Shown here: piece by piece, positions 25,093 to 34,106 of the stretch
Layout of the letters: every line of letters starts with the position of its first letter
Numbering within the stretch: the first letter of the stretch is position 1
Origin: UBA4363 sp002393965
GTDB lineage: Bacteria; Bacteroidota; Bacteroidia; Bacteroidales; Paludibacteraceae
DNA length: 64,000 bases
Direction: 5' to 3'
Assembly: GCA_946542925.1 (NCBI GenBank)
Contig: CAMNLA010000006.1
Span: forward strand, 62,001 to 126,000
Translations under genes and position numbers: made by a program
Notes under the pieces: model-generated
The model's database searches: none
Seen by the model: only the letters and a program-made list of their open reading frames with translations
What the model was told of the DNA's origin: nothing

Positions 25093-25196
25093 GGGATTCT
25101 TTTCAAAGAAAAAAATTTTACCTCTCTCTGTTGGGTTTCTTTGTTTTCTTGCTTCAATCTCTCCGCTGTCTCTTTCGCTTGAGCCAATGCATTCTC

Positions 25197-26108
25197 TTAT
25201 TGTTTGCAATTGAAATTCACTTTTACATTCTCTTCCCCAATGCTTAATTCCACATTGGCATGCATGACTAATGGCAGGTTATTCTCAACATGGCCGGCAG
25301 GAAAATTAAAGCAGACAGGATAATCGTATTCCTCTACTGCTTTCGCAATTCCCTCATAGATACTTCGACACATTCCTTCGTCTTCTTCACACTCGGCAAA
25401 TTGACCGACAATCAATCCCGAAAGATTTTCAAGGACACCGCTGAGACGGAGGTTCTCAATCATCCGGTCAATACGGTAGGAGGACTCTCCGATATCTTCT
25501 ATAAATAGGATGCTGTTCCCATCATAGGTGTTTAGATCGTACGGGGTGGAGCGCAACGAACTGAGCAAAGTGAGATTCCCTCCTGTCAGCCTGCCCTTCA
25601 CCTCTCCCTTGCGGTTCAGCACATGCGGCGGAAGAACATACTCTGGCAACCTCCCAAATAGGATGTTCTTCATATTCTTTACTGGATCGGAGTCTCCCGA
25701 TAACGTAGTCAGATGTTTTGCCATAATTCCATGCAAAGACGATATGGAAATAGCAGTACACAGGTTATGCAGGACCGTTACATCACTGTATCCGATAATC
25801 CACTTCGGACGTATCTCGAATCCCTCAACATTCAGACCGTCCACAATTTGCATCAGACCATACCCCCCTCGAACGCATAACACGGCCTTTGTTTCCGGAT
25901 CTTCCATGGCCTGTTGCAAATCCATAAGACGTTCTTCTGCTGTTCCGGAAAACCGGCCATACCGCCCACGCACATGAGCTCCTTCCTTGACTTTCAGCCC
26001 CCACGATTGTAACGTCTGAATGGCTCCATCTACATATTGGGTATCTATCGCTCCTGCAGGGGCTACAAGAGACACCTTGTCTCCCGATTTTAAGAATGGT
26101 GGTAACAT
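25197..26108 (-). CDS. Murein LD-carboxypeptidase (peptidase family S66)
   Basis: Cleaves the L-Lys/mDAP-D-Ala bond of tetrapeptides in peptidoglycan recycling (LdcA type), cytoplasmic as no signal peptide is seen. 303 residues from MLPPFLKSGDKV. The conserved N-terminus GDKVSLVAPAG, the nucleophile motif WIIGYSDVTVLH (Ser in GYSD), the LFIEDIGESSYRIDRM segment with a catalytic Glu, and a near C-terminal PAGHVENN His are present. The open frame extends 42 codons upstream in a basic, unconserved stretch that overlaps the divergent lytic transglycosylase promoter, so the ATG at 26108 is preferred. Confidence 0.93.
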   Translation of the reverse strand: MLPPFLKSGDKVSLVAPAGAIDTQYVDGAIQTLQSWGLKVKEGAHVRGRYGRFSGTAEERLMDLQQAMEDPETKAVLCVRGGYGLMQIVDGLNVEGFEIRPKWIIGYSDVTVLHNLCTAISISSLHGIMAKHLTTLSGDSDPVKNMKNILFGRLPEYVLPPHVLNRKGEVKGRLTGGNLTLLSSLRSTPYDLNTYDGNSILFIEDIGESSYRIDRMIENLRLSGVLENLSGLIVGQFAECEEDEGMCRSIYEGIAKAVEEYDYPVCFNFPAGHVENNLPLVMHANVELSIGEENVKVNFNCKQ

Positions 26109-26179
26109 AGGTTTTTCTTCTTTGAAGTTCGCTTTTCTTAATCTGCTGACGAAGATACTGAAAAAAGGAGTTTTTTCAA

Positions 26180-26187
26180 TACCTTTG
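26180..26187 (+). promoter_or_regulatory. -7 element for the lytic transglycosylase gene
   Basis: TACCTTTG matches TAnnTTTG. Transcription would start near 26194, which rules out the GTG at 26195 and supports the GTG at 26222. Confidence 0.55.
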
Positions 26188-26221
26188 TCTTTTCGTGTTT
26201 TTTTATTTATTCCTCTTTTCC

Positions 26222-27157
26222 GTGAAAACACCAAATTTACCCTGTATCACCTGTTTTTTTCTGCTCTGTCTCTCTGTTCAACTCTCTGCACAGAAAATCA
26301 ACTCTGCTCCCGTTATTTCCTTCGACATCCCAGACTCTGTCTGTTTTGCCGATGATGTGATTTCACTGAAACGCATCGACCTGCGCGAAAGGTTCGACCG
26401 TGAAATCTCCTCATTTGCCTACATGCACACATCTTCCCTAATGTGTTTGAAAGGCGCTAATCGATATTTCCCCATCATCGAACCCATTCTGAAACGAAAT
26501 GGGATTCCAGCCGACTTCATGTACCTTGCTCTTATCGAGAGCTCGTTTAACCCTCGCGCTCTTTCTTCTGTCAAAGCCGCTGGAATATGGCAACTGATGC
26601 CTGCAACCGCAAGAGAACTCGGACTGGAAGTCTCCGAAGAAATCGACGAACGATACGACGTCGAGAAAGCAACGGAGGCCGCTTGCCGGTATTTTCGCCA
26701 AGCCTACACTAAATTTGGAGACTGGATGCTTGTTGCCGCTTCCTATAATTGCGGAATGGGACGTATCAACACCGAACGGACAGCACAAAAGACTGGATTG
26801 TTCTACGACCTTTATCTCAACCAAGAAACTTCTCGCTATGTATTTCGCCTACTCGCCGCCAAGGTTTTCTTGCAGGATCCACAACATTTCGGCTTTTTTA
26901 TTAAACGAGACCAATTCTACCAAAATCCCGATTTCATCGTGGTCGAGGTTCGCGAGTCCGTTAGCGATTGGGCGGATTGGGCTCTTGCAAAAGGCTATTC
27001 CTATGCTCAACTGCGCAATTACAATCTCTGGATTCGGGACCGCAAACTGACCAACCCGAAAGGAAAATGTTATTTTGTCCGGCTCCCTGAAAAGGACTCT
27101 CTCGTCTCCGACCCTGCTAAGATTTCCATTTGGCAGGAAAACTGGACAATAGACTGA
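26222..27157 (+). CDS. Secreted lytic transglycosylase (SLT/GH23, MltD-like)
   Basis: Cleaves the glycan backbone of peptidoglycan to 1,6-anhydro products. From the GTG at 26222 it has 311 residues with a signal peptide (KTPNLPCITCFFLLCLS, cleavage after SAQ). The SLT domain at about 80-220 holds the catalytic Glu in YLALIESSFNPRALS, AAGIWQLMPATARELG and AASYNCGMGRI. The C-terminal region after about 230 is not a clear LysM domain. A GTG nine codons earlier lies at the predicted transcription start, so it is not used. It is divergent from the LD-carboxypeptidase gene; both act on peptidoglycan. Confidence 0.9.
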   Translation: MKTPNLPCITCFFLLCLSVQLSAQKINSAPVISFDIPDSVCFADDVISLKRIDLRERFDREISSFAYMHTSSLMCLKGANRYFPIIEPILKRNGIPADFMYLALIESSFNPRALSSVKAAGIWQLMPATARELGLEVSEEIDERYDVEKATEAACRYFRQAYTKFGDWMLVAASYNCGMGRINTERTAQKTGLFYDLYLNQETSRYVFRLLAAKVFLQDPQHFGFFIKRDQFYQNPDFIVVEVRESVSDWADWALAKGYSYAQLRNYNLWIRDRKLTNPKGKCYFVRLPEKDSLVSDPAKISIWQENWTID

Positions 27158-27189
27158 TTTCTTCGTTATTAACCTTGTGATTTTTGTCA

Positions 27190-28410
27190 ATGCGTTTTTA
27201 TCTCGCTTTTTCACTCCTGACATGTTGCTGTTTCCATCTCTTGGCCGAGAAGTTCTCGTCAGACAACTACGGACAGACTATTTATTATCGCACTCTTGAT
27301 AATGGTAATTTCGAGGTGGCTGTCACCTTCAAGGGGGCGAACTTCTCTTCCGCCAAAGGTGAATATTCCGGAAAAATCACCATCCCCAAAAAAGTAAAAT
27401 ACCAAGGACACAATTATCGGGTCACGGCCATTGAACCCGATGCCTTTCGCGATTGTCCACAGCTCAAAAGCGTTAAGATCCCCCCTTCTGTTTCTTCCAT
27501 CGGGTCCTCGGCTTTCCGCAATTGCATCGGCGTTTTTTCTATTTCATTGCCACAACAACTAAATAGCATTGAAGATCATACCTTCGATGGGTGTCGGAAA
27601 TTAGAACAGATTGATATACCCCAATCCATCAAGAGAATTGGCAGATTCGCTTTTAGAGACTGCCAACGTATTTCGTCGCTGTTTCTACCTGCCTCTGCTC
27701 TTGAGTTTTATTCCAATTCCGTCAACGGATGTTCTATGATGCGCTCCATCAACGTTGATTCAATGAATCCTGTTTTCTCGTCTGTTGACGGTGTCGTTTA
27801 TTCCAAGGATTCATCCTCGCTTATTCGCTGTCCGGAAGGAAAATTCAATATCCGATTCCCCCAAAAAATCCTTACTATCACTTCGTCTTCCTTTCATGGA
27901 TGTTCTGAACTGAAACAGATTTCCTTCCCTCCCTCCATTAGAACGCTCGAACCGAGAGCCTTTGAGGAATGCAACGGGCTGGATTCTCTTTTCCTGAATC
28001 TCTCGCTGACCGCCGTTCCCGAACGATGCTTTGTAAATTGCAAGGGACTGCAGAAAGTTCGTATTGCCTCTTCAATAGAGGTAATAGACGAAGAAGCGTT
28101 CATGGGATGTTCTGCCTTGAAGGAGATTGAGCTCGGACACGTTGTCATTATTCAGAGAAGAGCTTTTTACAATTGCTCTGCTCTTTCTTCTCTTTACATT
28201 CCACCCTCCGTTTCTTCCATTCAGGAAGATGCCTTTGGTGGATGCCTCAACCTGCGTAATATCGTCGTTCAAAACGAAGTTCCTCCTCTCTGCGCTAATA
28301 ACTCGTTTGACTCCCGGGCTTCCTACCGCGCAACGCTTGTCGTTCCTCCTGGCAAAGTGCTCGACTATCGACGTTCTCCTGGGTGGCGGAGCATCTTTAA
28401 CGTTCAGTGA
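27190..28410 (+). CDS. Secreted leucine-rich-repeat (BspA-like, LRR_5) protein
   Basis: 406 residues with a signal peptide (MRFYLAFSLLTCCCFHLLAE). The rest is a run of BspA-type LRR units of about 23 residues, each with patterns such as AFRDCPQLKSVKIPPSVSSI, AFYNCSALSSLYIPPSVSSI and FDGCRKLEQIDIPQSI, from about residue 70 to 380. Such proteins are surface or periplasmic adhesins or binding proteins in oral and gut Bacteroidales. No C-terminal T9SS sorting domain is evident, and the tail (VVPPGKVLDYRRSPGWRSIF) is the usual cap. A TTG two codons upstream is in frame, but the ATG is preferred. It ends 18 bases before the convergent helicase gene. Confidence 0.9.
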   Translation: MRFYLAFSLLTCCCFHLLAEKFSSDNYGQTIYYRTLDNGNFEVAVTFKGANFSSAKGEYSGKITIPKKVKYQGHNYRVTAIEPDAFRDCPQLKSVKIPPSVSSIGSSAFRNCIGVFSISLPQQLNSIEDHTFDGCRKLEQIDIPQSIKRIGRFAFRDCQRISSLFLPASALEFYSNSVNGCSMMRSINVDSMNPVFSSVDGVVYSKDSSSLIRCPEGKFNIRFPQKILTITSSSFHGCSELKQISFPPSIRTLEPRAFEECNGLDSLFLNLSLTAVPERCFVNCKGLQKVRIASSIEVIDEEAFMGCSALKEIELGHVVIIQRRAFYNCSALSSLYIPPSVSSIQEDAFGGCLNLRNIVVQNEVPPLCANNSFDSRASYRATLVVPPGKVLDYRRSPGWRSIFNVQ

Positions 28411-28428
28411 TGCCACATCCTTCGCCGA

Positions 28429-30618
28429 TTATTCAGACTTCTGCCTCTCGACAAACTCCATCGTTGTCATTTGATTCGAATACGCAATCCCCTCTTCATC
28501 GCAATATTCTCGTATTATTTCGAGAATATCCGGCCCGAATGCCTTAATCTTGGCGGATCCGAGACCCTTTATCTGACGAAGTTCCTTTTCTGTTGTCGGC
28601 AACTCCTCACATAGCGCATAGAGCACCTTCTGAGTATAAATAACAAACGCACTCACATTTCTTTCGTCTGCCATCGCCATTCGATATGCTCGTAACCGGG
28701 CAAATAACTTCGGGTGGGCCGTGGCCTGATTGTTGCGTTCTGACCTCTTTATCGTATTATTCCTCATCCCTTTCATGCCTGGGACCTCCGTTTTCAACAG
28801 TGCTTTCGCCCTGGCATTTAGGATCTCCGATGTGCGGAATCCTTCCTTTAGGACACCTAAAACCGCCGCTCTTACAACGTAGGCCTCTTCGATGCGACGC
28901 TGCTGCGTTTCTTGCTGTTTCTGTACTTCTTTGTTGTCTATCTCAATAGAGAGCGACAGGATTCCGTCACGCACAATCTTTTCCATTTTATCAGAGAAAT
29001 AGACAGCTGCATTCCGAAGACGTTCAAGGAGTTTCTCGTTGCTTTCTATCTCCGGTTCTTCTTTTAGCAATTGTTGACACTGATTCGAAAAGCGAACTGC
29101 TACGCCCGTCACTTCCTCACGCAAAGTATCGCTTAATTTGCATATCTGCTTTGTTAGGGCCAGAGGGAACGAGGAAGGATTTTTCTTGGTGATATCCAAC
29201 ATCGTATTCATCGGTTTTTCTATATCACTATAATCATTTATCTCCGAAAGTAACTGCCGCTGGAATTGTATTCGTGAATCTCGCAAGTCATGCTCTGTCG
29301 GAACGTGCGTCTCTATATGATGGATAAACTGGTCTATCGTCCTGTCCGTTATGATGTTTGGTCTTGAAATCGGTGTGAGCAACACCAGTCCTTCTAACGT
29401 CTTGCATCTTGACAGAGCAACGTACACCTGACCATGGGCAAAGGATTGACCCGCATTTATGATGGCGTGCTCAAAGGTCAGACCCTGACTTTTATGTATC
29501 GTGATGGCCCAGGCCAGTTTCAACGGGAGTTGTTGGAATGTTCCTTCCACGATTTCCTTGATCTCCTTGCTCTTTTCGTCTATCTCATAACGGGTGTTTT
29601 CCCATTTTACTGGTTCTACACGGATGGGATCCTCTCCACGACACTCGACTTCTACTCCCCCTTTGTCGAGACGCTTTATTCGGCCTATCTTCCCGTTATA
29701 ATAGCGGTGGATTCCGCTGCACGTATCATTCTTGCAAAACATCACCTGTGCTCCAACCTTCAACGTTAGTTTTGATTCCGTCGGATAGGATAACTCCGGG
29801 AACTTCCCCTCAATGACCGCCTCGTACGTTTCCGATTGACCTTTTAGCTTCGCAAGACGATCCGCGTTAATTTGATCCGCCTGTGCGTTGTGCGTACACA
29901 GGGTGACATACTCGTCCTGTTCTTTCGGCGTGAAGGAAGGATCATAACGGCTGTTCAAGATACGGATGGACTGCGTATCCATTTGATTCGAACGGACCTT
30001 ATTTAAAATCCCGATGAAAACATCGTCTTGCTGACGATACACATGCGTCAGCTCGATACTTACATATGAGGTCTGACGCAATGCCAACGATGAGAAAAAA
30101 TAAGGCGTCTCGTAATATTTTTGCAACAGTGCCTTCTCGTCTTCTTTTACCACTGGAGCAAGCTGTTGTAAATCACCTATCATCAGCAACTGAACGCCTC
30201 CGAAGGGTTGCTGTGGGTGACGAAAACGACGCAAGACCTTGTCAACCGCATCCAACAGATCCGCTCGAACCATGCTGATTTCATCGATTATTAACAAGTC
30301 CATCGAGCGGATAATGTTGATTTTCTGCTTGCTGAAACGATGCGTATAGTCGTTCTCACGGATGGCCTCTGGAACCTGCGGACCAAACGACAACTGAAAG
30401 AAACTGTGAAGTGTCACACCTCCTGCATTTATCGCCGCAACTCCAGTCGGGGCTGTTACGATCAGGCGCTTATGGGATCTCTTTTTTAGGTTACGCAAAA
30501 AAGTGGTTTTACCGGTTCCCGCTTTACCTGTCAAAAATATATTTCGGTTCGTATATTCGGCGAACCCGAGGGCCAGAGACAGTTCGGAGTTTTCTTTCGA
30601 CTCTTGCATGACATTCAT
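28429..30618 (-). CDS. Pif1-like/RecD-family DNA helicase with C-terminal HRDC domain
   Basis: About 729 residues of superfamily 1B helicase. Walker A FLTGKAGTGKTTFLRNL, TAPTGVAAINAGGVTLHSFF (motif Ia), LLIIDEISMVRADLLDAVD (motif II), GDLQQLAPVV (motif III) and a C-terminal motif VYVALSRCKTLEGLVLL (motif VI) are the Pif1 set, and an HRDC domain occupies the last 90 residues (RLRAYRMAMADERNVSAFVI, IKGLGSAKIKAFG). The fusion is common in Bacteroidota and suggests work on structured or recombination DNA. The start is uncertain: in-frame ATGs at 30633, 30618 and 30609. The -7 box at 30631-30638 excludes the first. Confidence 0.9.
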   Translation of the reverse strand: MNVMQESKENSELSLALGFAEYTNRNIFLTGKAGTGKTTFLRNLKKRSHKRLIVTAPTGVAAINAGGVTLHSFFQLSFGPQVPEAIRENDYTHRFSKQKINIIRSMDLLIIDEISMVRADLLDAVDKVLRRFRHPQQPFGGVQLLMIGDLQQLAPVVKEDEKALLQKYYETPYFFSSLALRQTSYVSIELTHVYRQQDDVFIGILNKVRSNQMDTQSIRILNSRYDPSFTPKEQDEYVTLCTHNAQADQINADRLAKLKGQSETYEAVIEGKFPELSYPTESKLTLKVGAQVMFCKNDTCSGIHRYYNGKIGRIKRLDKGGVEVECRGEDPIRVEPVKWENTRYEIDEKSKEIKEIVEGTFQQLPLKLAWAITIHKSQGLTFEHAIINAGQSFAHGQVYVALSRCKTLEGLVLLTPISRPNIITDRTIDQFIHHIETHVPTEHDLRDSRIQFQRQLLSEINDYSDIEKPMNTMLDITKKNPSSFPLALTKQICKLSDTLREEVTGVAVRFSNQCQQLLKEEPEIESNEKLLERLRNAAVYFSDKMEKIVRDGILSLSIEIDNKEVQKQQETQQRRIEEAYVVRAAVLGVLKEGFRTSEILNARAKALLKTEVPGMKGMRNNTIKRSERNNQATAHPKLFARLRAYRMAMADERNVSAFVIYTQKVLYALCEELPTTEKELRQIKGLGSAKIKAFGPDILEIIREYCDEEGIAYSNQMTTMEFVERQKSE

Positions 30619-30630
30619 CTTTTTTCTACA

Positions 30631-30638
30631 CAAAGATA
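30631..30638 (-). promoter_or_regulatory. -7 element for the Pif1-like helicase gene
   Basis: The minus strand reads TATCTTTG. Transcription would begin near 30624, leaving a very short leader before the ATG at 30618 or 30609. Confidence 0.5.
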
Positions 30639-30688
30639 CCTATTTGTTTTTCTACAATCTGGCGACTGCGACTTGTTAATCAACTCTG

Positions 30689-30720
30689 TTTGCTTTTTTT
30701 GCGATTCTTTTTTACCTTTG
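30689..30720 (+). promoter_or_regulatory. Promoter of tRNA-Leu
   Basis: -33 TTTG (30689-30692) and -7 TACCTTTG (30713-30720) are 20 bases apart, a full match to the Bacteroidota promoter. The tRNA begins 11 bases after the -7 box. Confidence 0.75.
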
Positions 30721-30730
30721 CTCCTCTTTT

Positions 30731-30811
30731 GCGGATGTGGCGTAATGGTAGCCGCGCCAGCCTTAGGAGCTGGTGACTTCTGTCGTGTAGGTTCGAGTCC
30801 TATCATCCGCA
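30731..30811 (+). tRNA. tRNA-Leu (anticodon UAG)
   Basis: The acceptor stem GCGGATG pairs with CATCCGC (30804-30810) plus discriminator A. The anticodon arm CCAGC-CTTAGGA-GCTGG places TAG at 30764-30766, reading CUA and probably other CUN leucine codons. A long variable arm (class II) and the T arm GGTTCGAGTCC follow. The 3' CCA is not encoded. It stands alone, with its own promoter and a terminator, between the divergently placed Pif1-like gene and mdh. Confidence 0.93.
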
Positions 30812-30837
30812 CTTTTATTCTTTCACTTTATATATAC

Positions 30838-30873
30838 AAATACGGGACACATCTTACGATATGTCCCGTATTT
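30838..30873. terminator. Bidirectional intrinsic terminator between tRNA-Leu and mdh
   Basis: A 12-base stem AAATACGGGACA / TGTCCCGTATTT with a 12-base loop has T-rich flanks on the plus side and A-rich on the other, so it can serve both the tRNA and the convergent mdh. Confidence 0.85.
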
Positions 30874-30927
30874 TTCTTTGAGAAAAGGAAATGAATAATC
30901 GCTTTATTCTCCCCTCTCCATGATGGT

Positions 30928-31881
30928 TTATGCCAATTCAGGAAGCAAAGTCGCCAGTGAACCGATACCCTTCTTTACAGCCTCTGCCGATGTTTCAAGG
31001 AAGGACTTTTCTTCTTCATTAAGATTCACTTCGATAACTTTTTCTACACCATTCTTACCCAAAATAACTGGAACTCCCAGATACAATCCATTCTGACCAT
31101 ATTGGCCCTCCAGATATGCACATACAGGGAAAACACGACGGGCATCCGTAACAACGGCCTCAGCCATCTGAGCGGCTGCGGCTCCTGGTGCATACCATGC
31201 GGACGTACCAATCAGTTTGACAATCTCTCCGCCTCCTACTTTCGTGCGTTCTATAATCGCATCGAGTTTTTCTTTGTCGATAAGTTCCGTCACAGGAATT
31301 CCCGACACCGTCGTGAAACGAGGCAGCGGAACCATCGTATCTCCATGACCGCCCATCAACAATGCCTGAATGTCTTTGGGATTGACTTGAAGCTCCGTCG
31401 CAAGAAAAGCCTTATAGCGGGCGGTGTCCAGTACTCCTGCCATTCCGAATACTCGATTCGAGCCGACTCCGGCTTCCTTAATGGCTTTATATGCACAATA
31501 ACACATCGTATCCAACGGATTCGATACAATAATGAATTTAGCATTCGGCGAGTATTTGATGGCGTTCTCGGCTACTCCCTTTACAATCTTTGCGTTGATT
31601 CCGATCAGATCGTCTCGGCTCATTCCTGGCTTACGTGGAACTCCTGATGTGATAACGACAACGTCTGAATCTGCTGTCGCCTCATAATCATTAGTCACGC
31701 CCTTCACACACGTACCATAATATTCGATAGGTGCTGCTTCCCACATATCAAGGGCTTTACCCTCCGAAAGGTTCTCCTTGATATCCAACAGGACAACGTC
31801 ATTCACAATGTCTTTCTTGGCCAGGCAGTCAGCAACTGTTGCGCCTACGTTTCCTGCACCGATAATACTTACTTTTGACAT
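30928..31881 (-). CDS. mdh: Malate dehydrogenase (NAD-dependent)
   Basis: Interconverts malate and oxaloacetate; in anaerobic Bacteroidales it acts in the reductive branch to succinate. 317 residues of the LDH-like type. The Rossmann motif is VSIIGAGNVGATVADCLA. Catalytic segments are VITSGVPRKPGMSRDDL (active-site loop with Arg), VSNPLDTMCY and LMGGHGDTMVPLPR (His of the His-Asp pair). The acidic residue ending strand 2 (LLDIKEN) indicates NAD preference. It is monocistronic, with a -7 box upstream and a terminator downstream. Confidence 0.97.
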   Translation of the reverse strand: MSKVSIIGAGNVGATVADCLAKKDIVNDVVLLDIKENLSEGKALDMWEAAPIEYYGTCVKGVTNDYEATADSDVVVITSGVPRKPGMSRDDLIGINAKIVKGVAENAIKYSPNAKFIIVSNPLDTMCYCAYKAIKEAGVGSNRVFGMAGVLDTARYKAFLATELQVNPKDIQALLMGGHGDTMVPLPRFTTVSGIPVTELIDKEKLDAIIERTKVGGGEIVKLIGTSAWYAPGAAAAQMAEAVVTDARRVFPVCAYLEGQYGQNGLYLGVPVILGKNGVEKVIEVNLNEEEKSFLETSAEAVKKGIGSLATLLPELA

Positions 31882-31920
31882 GATTTCTTTATTTATTTCT
31901 TATCTGGTTTTTTTACGCCG

Positions 31921-31928
31921 CAAATTTA
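31921..31928 (-). promoter_or_regulatory. -7 element for mdh
   Basis: The minus strand reads TAAATTTG, 40 bases before the mdh start. Confidence 0.5.
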
Positions 31929-32015
31929 CAACATATACTTCATTACGGAAATTTTTCCTTATTTATTTTCTGAATTCAGATTTCCTTTTACACGCTTTCA
32001 TAGTTAACTGGGAAT

Positions 32016-32051
32016 AAAAACAGTCAGGCTTTTGAGAACCTGACTGTTTTT
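32016..32051 (-). terminator. Intrinsic terminator after the DUF4139 gene
   Basis: A 13-base perfect stem AAAAACAGTCAGG / CCTGACTGTTTTT with a 10-base loop sits 23 bases after the stop of the minus-strand gene. Confidence 0.85.
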
Positions 32052-32073
32052 TCTGCTTGTCTCTTTTCGAATT

Positions 32074-33951
32074 CTATTCGATGACAGGATTCATTGTCTT
32101 TGGGAACTTGATGGTGTAACGCAAGTCGAAACTCTTACTGCTGCCCGCCGACATTGGATCAAATATCCAACTTACTATACCCGTTTCATTGTTACGGGAA
32201 CCTCCCGATACCTCATTGGCCTCAACGCTTATGTCATTGTTGTCGCTCAATGGCAACTGGTCTTCTATTTTTATACGTATCGCATGGAGCTTGTTGTTCT
32301 TGACCGTAATACGCCAACCCTTCGCTACGCTCTGTTTGCTGCCTATCATTTTTCGCGTCGTGAAGTCTTTTTGCATTTCTCGCTTCACCACTACACCCCT
32401 ATCTACACCCAGTGACATTTGAAGCGTGTCGCTCGTCTGCTGAGCATCAATAATCGATTTGCCCACAAACGTATTTTCAAAGAAGAGATTTGCCTCGCCA
32501 CTGACTAGATTCAGTTTCTGCCAGTCTGTTATGCGAGCGGTCAAATAGACATTGCTGCTTAACTTCGGTACGGCACGGTATTCATATTGCGCCGGAACAG
32601 AATAATTCTCTATGTCCACAACTACTGCCTTGTTGTCACTCTTCACCGTGTACGGCACACGTATCTCAAATTCCGTATTGGTTGCCGTCTGCGTTGTTTT
32701 GACTTCTGGCGCATTCGAACCGAAGTCCTCTTCCGTTGCCTCATCCATCATGACTGATGCACCGGCAGACCTTGCCAACATCGGAGCCTCTTTCTGCACT
32801 TTGGCCATACTCATGGCTCTGTACTCATTCCTGTTCGCATCCGCCTCATGAAGACGTACGTTGATGGTCTCGATCGACGCGTTCCTACGTACCGTTTCAT
32901 ATCCTATATATCTGAACTCCAATGTACTGCCCTTCTTCGGAACTGTCAGCGAATATCGGCCTTCTGCATCAGTAAAGGTTCCGATAGTATTTCCGACCAC
33001 CGACACTGTGGCTCCAATTGCTGGAGTCGAGTTGTCTTTTAACGTCACACGACCACTCACCTGGTTGCTGAAATCACTCGTTGTAATGGTATGCTTGCGT
33101 CCCACCACATAGGGCGTTAACTCTGGGACAACTCCGCCCTGTTGGGGGTTCGCCGTCGAAAGTTTCAAGGTGACATTATTCCACTCTTCTCCCGTGTTTT
33201 GGCGTACATTGGCCTTATACACAATCTGCATCGGACTCTGTACGTCTTTCGCACGGACATCATAGGATGGCAACCACCCCGCATTGCTCACTACATAGGT
33301 AATGGTAAACAGAGATGTCGATGCAGACGTGCTGTTCACTTTTACGACAATCTCTCCCGTCGTCGTGTCGTCTTTCTTTCCATTCAGTTCGTTGATCTGT
33401 TTTTCCAATGCCCCCGACTGCTTCTTCAGCTCTTCGATGCTTTTCTCATAAGACAACTTACTCTGTTTCAGGCTGGTCAGACGCTGACGATAATAGTCAT
33501 TGATTTGCTTTAGGTTCAGAAAGCTCACAGCCTGATCCTTGCCGCTCAACTGGCTGTTCTCTTTGATGAATGAGATTTCTGATTCTATCACTTCCACTTC
33601 CGCTTTCTCAGCCTTAATTCTATCTTTGATGTCATCATTCTGCTTGGTCAGCGTTTCTATAGCCGTACTGCGGATCTTCTCTCCGATATAATTCTTCTGA
33701 AGGCTCACTGCCAATACCGTCACGCCTCCTGTCGCTTTAACCTGAATGCTCTTTGCGTCAATACAACGGGATAGACCTATGAATTTTATTTCACTCTGAC
33801 CGGCAGGAAGACTTACCGATTTTGTACGAGTCACTTGAGCCCCATTCGTGAAGACTGTCACAGACTGTGCCTCCGTCTTTACTTCGATGGCATTTGCAAC
33901 AAAAACGGACAACAGTAGCCCGCTGATTAGTAAAATGCTTCTTCTCAACAT
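32074..33951 (-). CDS. Secreted DUF4140/DUF4139 protein with inserted carboxypeptidase-regulatory-like domain
   Basis: 625 residues. A signal peptide (MLRRSILLISGLLLSVFVAN) precedes a DUF4140 N-terminal region (QSVTVFTNGAQVTRTKSVSL), a coiled coil at about 100-200 rich in Lys/Glu, and a DUF4139 region (FTITYVVSNAGWLPSYDVRA and the C-terminal MSAGSSKSFDLRYTIKFP). Between the two halves of DUF4139 lies a beta-sandwich of the CarboxypepD_reg-like type at about 295-365 (VSGRVTLKDNSTPAIGATVS, TFTDAEGRYSLTVPKKGS), as seen at the N-terminus of SusC-like proteins. This family is sometimes called mucoidy inhibitor A. Its function is not known; a periplasmic or surface location is inferred. Confidence 0.88.
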   Translation of the reverse strand: MLRRSILLISGLLLSVFVANAIEVKTEAQSVTVFTNGAQVTRTKSVSLPAGQSEIKFIGLSRCIDAKSIQVKATGGVTVLAVSLQKNYIGEKIRSTAIETLTKQNDDIKDRIKAEKAEVEVIESEISFIKENSQLSGKDQAVSFLNLKQINDYYRQRLTSLKQSKLSYEKSIEELKKQSGALEKQINELNGKKDDTTTGEIVVKVNSTSASTSLFTITYVVSNAGWLPSYDVRAKDVQSPMQIVYKANVRQNTGEEWNNVTLKLSTANPQQGGVVPELTPYVVGRKHTITTSDFSNQVSGRVTLKDNSTPAIGATVSVVGNTIGTFTDAEGRYSLTVPKKGSTLEFRYIGYETVRRNASIETINVRLHEADANRNEYRAMSMAKVQKEAPMLARSAGASVMMDEATEEDFGSNAPEVKTTQTATNTEFEIRVPYTVKSDNKAVVVDIENYSVPAQYEYRAVPKLSSNVYLTARITDWQKLNLVSGEANLFFENTFVGKSIIDAQQTSDTLQMSLGVDRGVVVKREMQKDFTTRKMIGSKQSVAKGWRITVKNNKLHAIRIKIEDQLPLSDNNDISVEANEVSGGSRNNETGIVSWIFDPMSAGSSKSFDLRYTIKFPKTMNPVIE

Positions 33952-33998
33952 AGTTTATTCTTGTTTTTAGTTTGGAGATGCACGAATATAATAAAAAA

Positions 33999-34038
33999 AC
34001 GAACCCAACCGGATTATATCTTGCCAGTCGGATTCGTT
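33999..34038 (-). terminator. Possible terminator after the small secreted protein gene
   Basis: An imperfect stem of about 15 bases (AACGAACCCAACCGG with CCAGTCGGATTCGTT) is followed on the minus strand by a run of U. Three positions are mismatched or wobble. Confidence 0.5.
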
Positions 34039-34106
34039 CTTTTTCCGCTTCTGTCCGTCCTACCCGCTGGTTCTGCGAAATAAAGGATGGACGAATAGAC
34101 TTATTT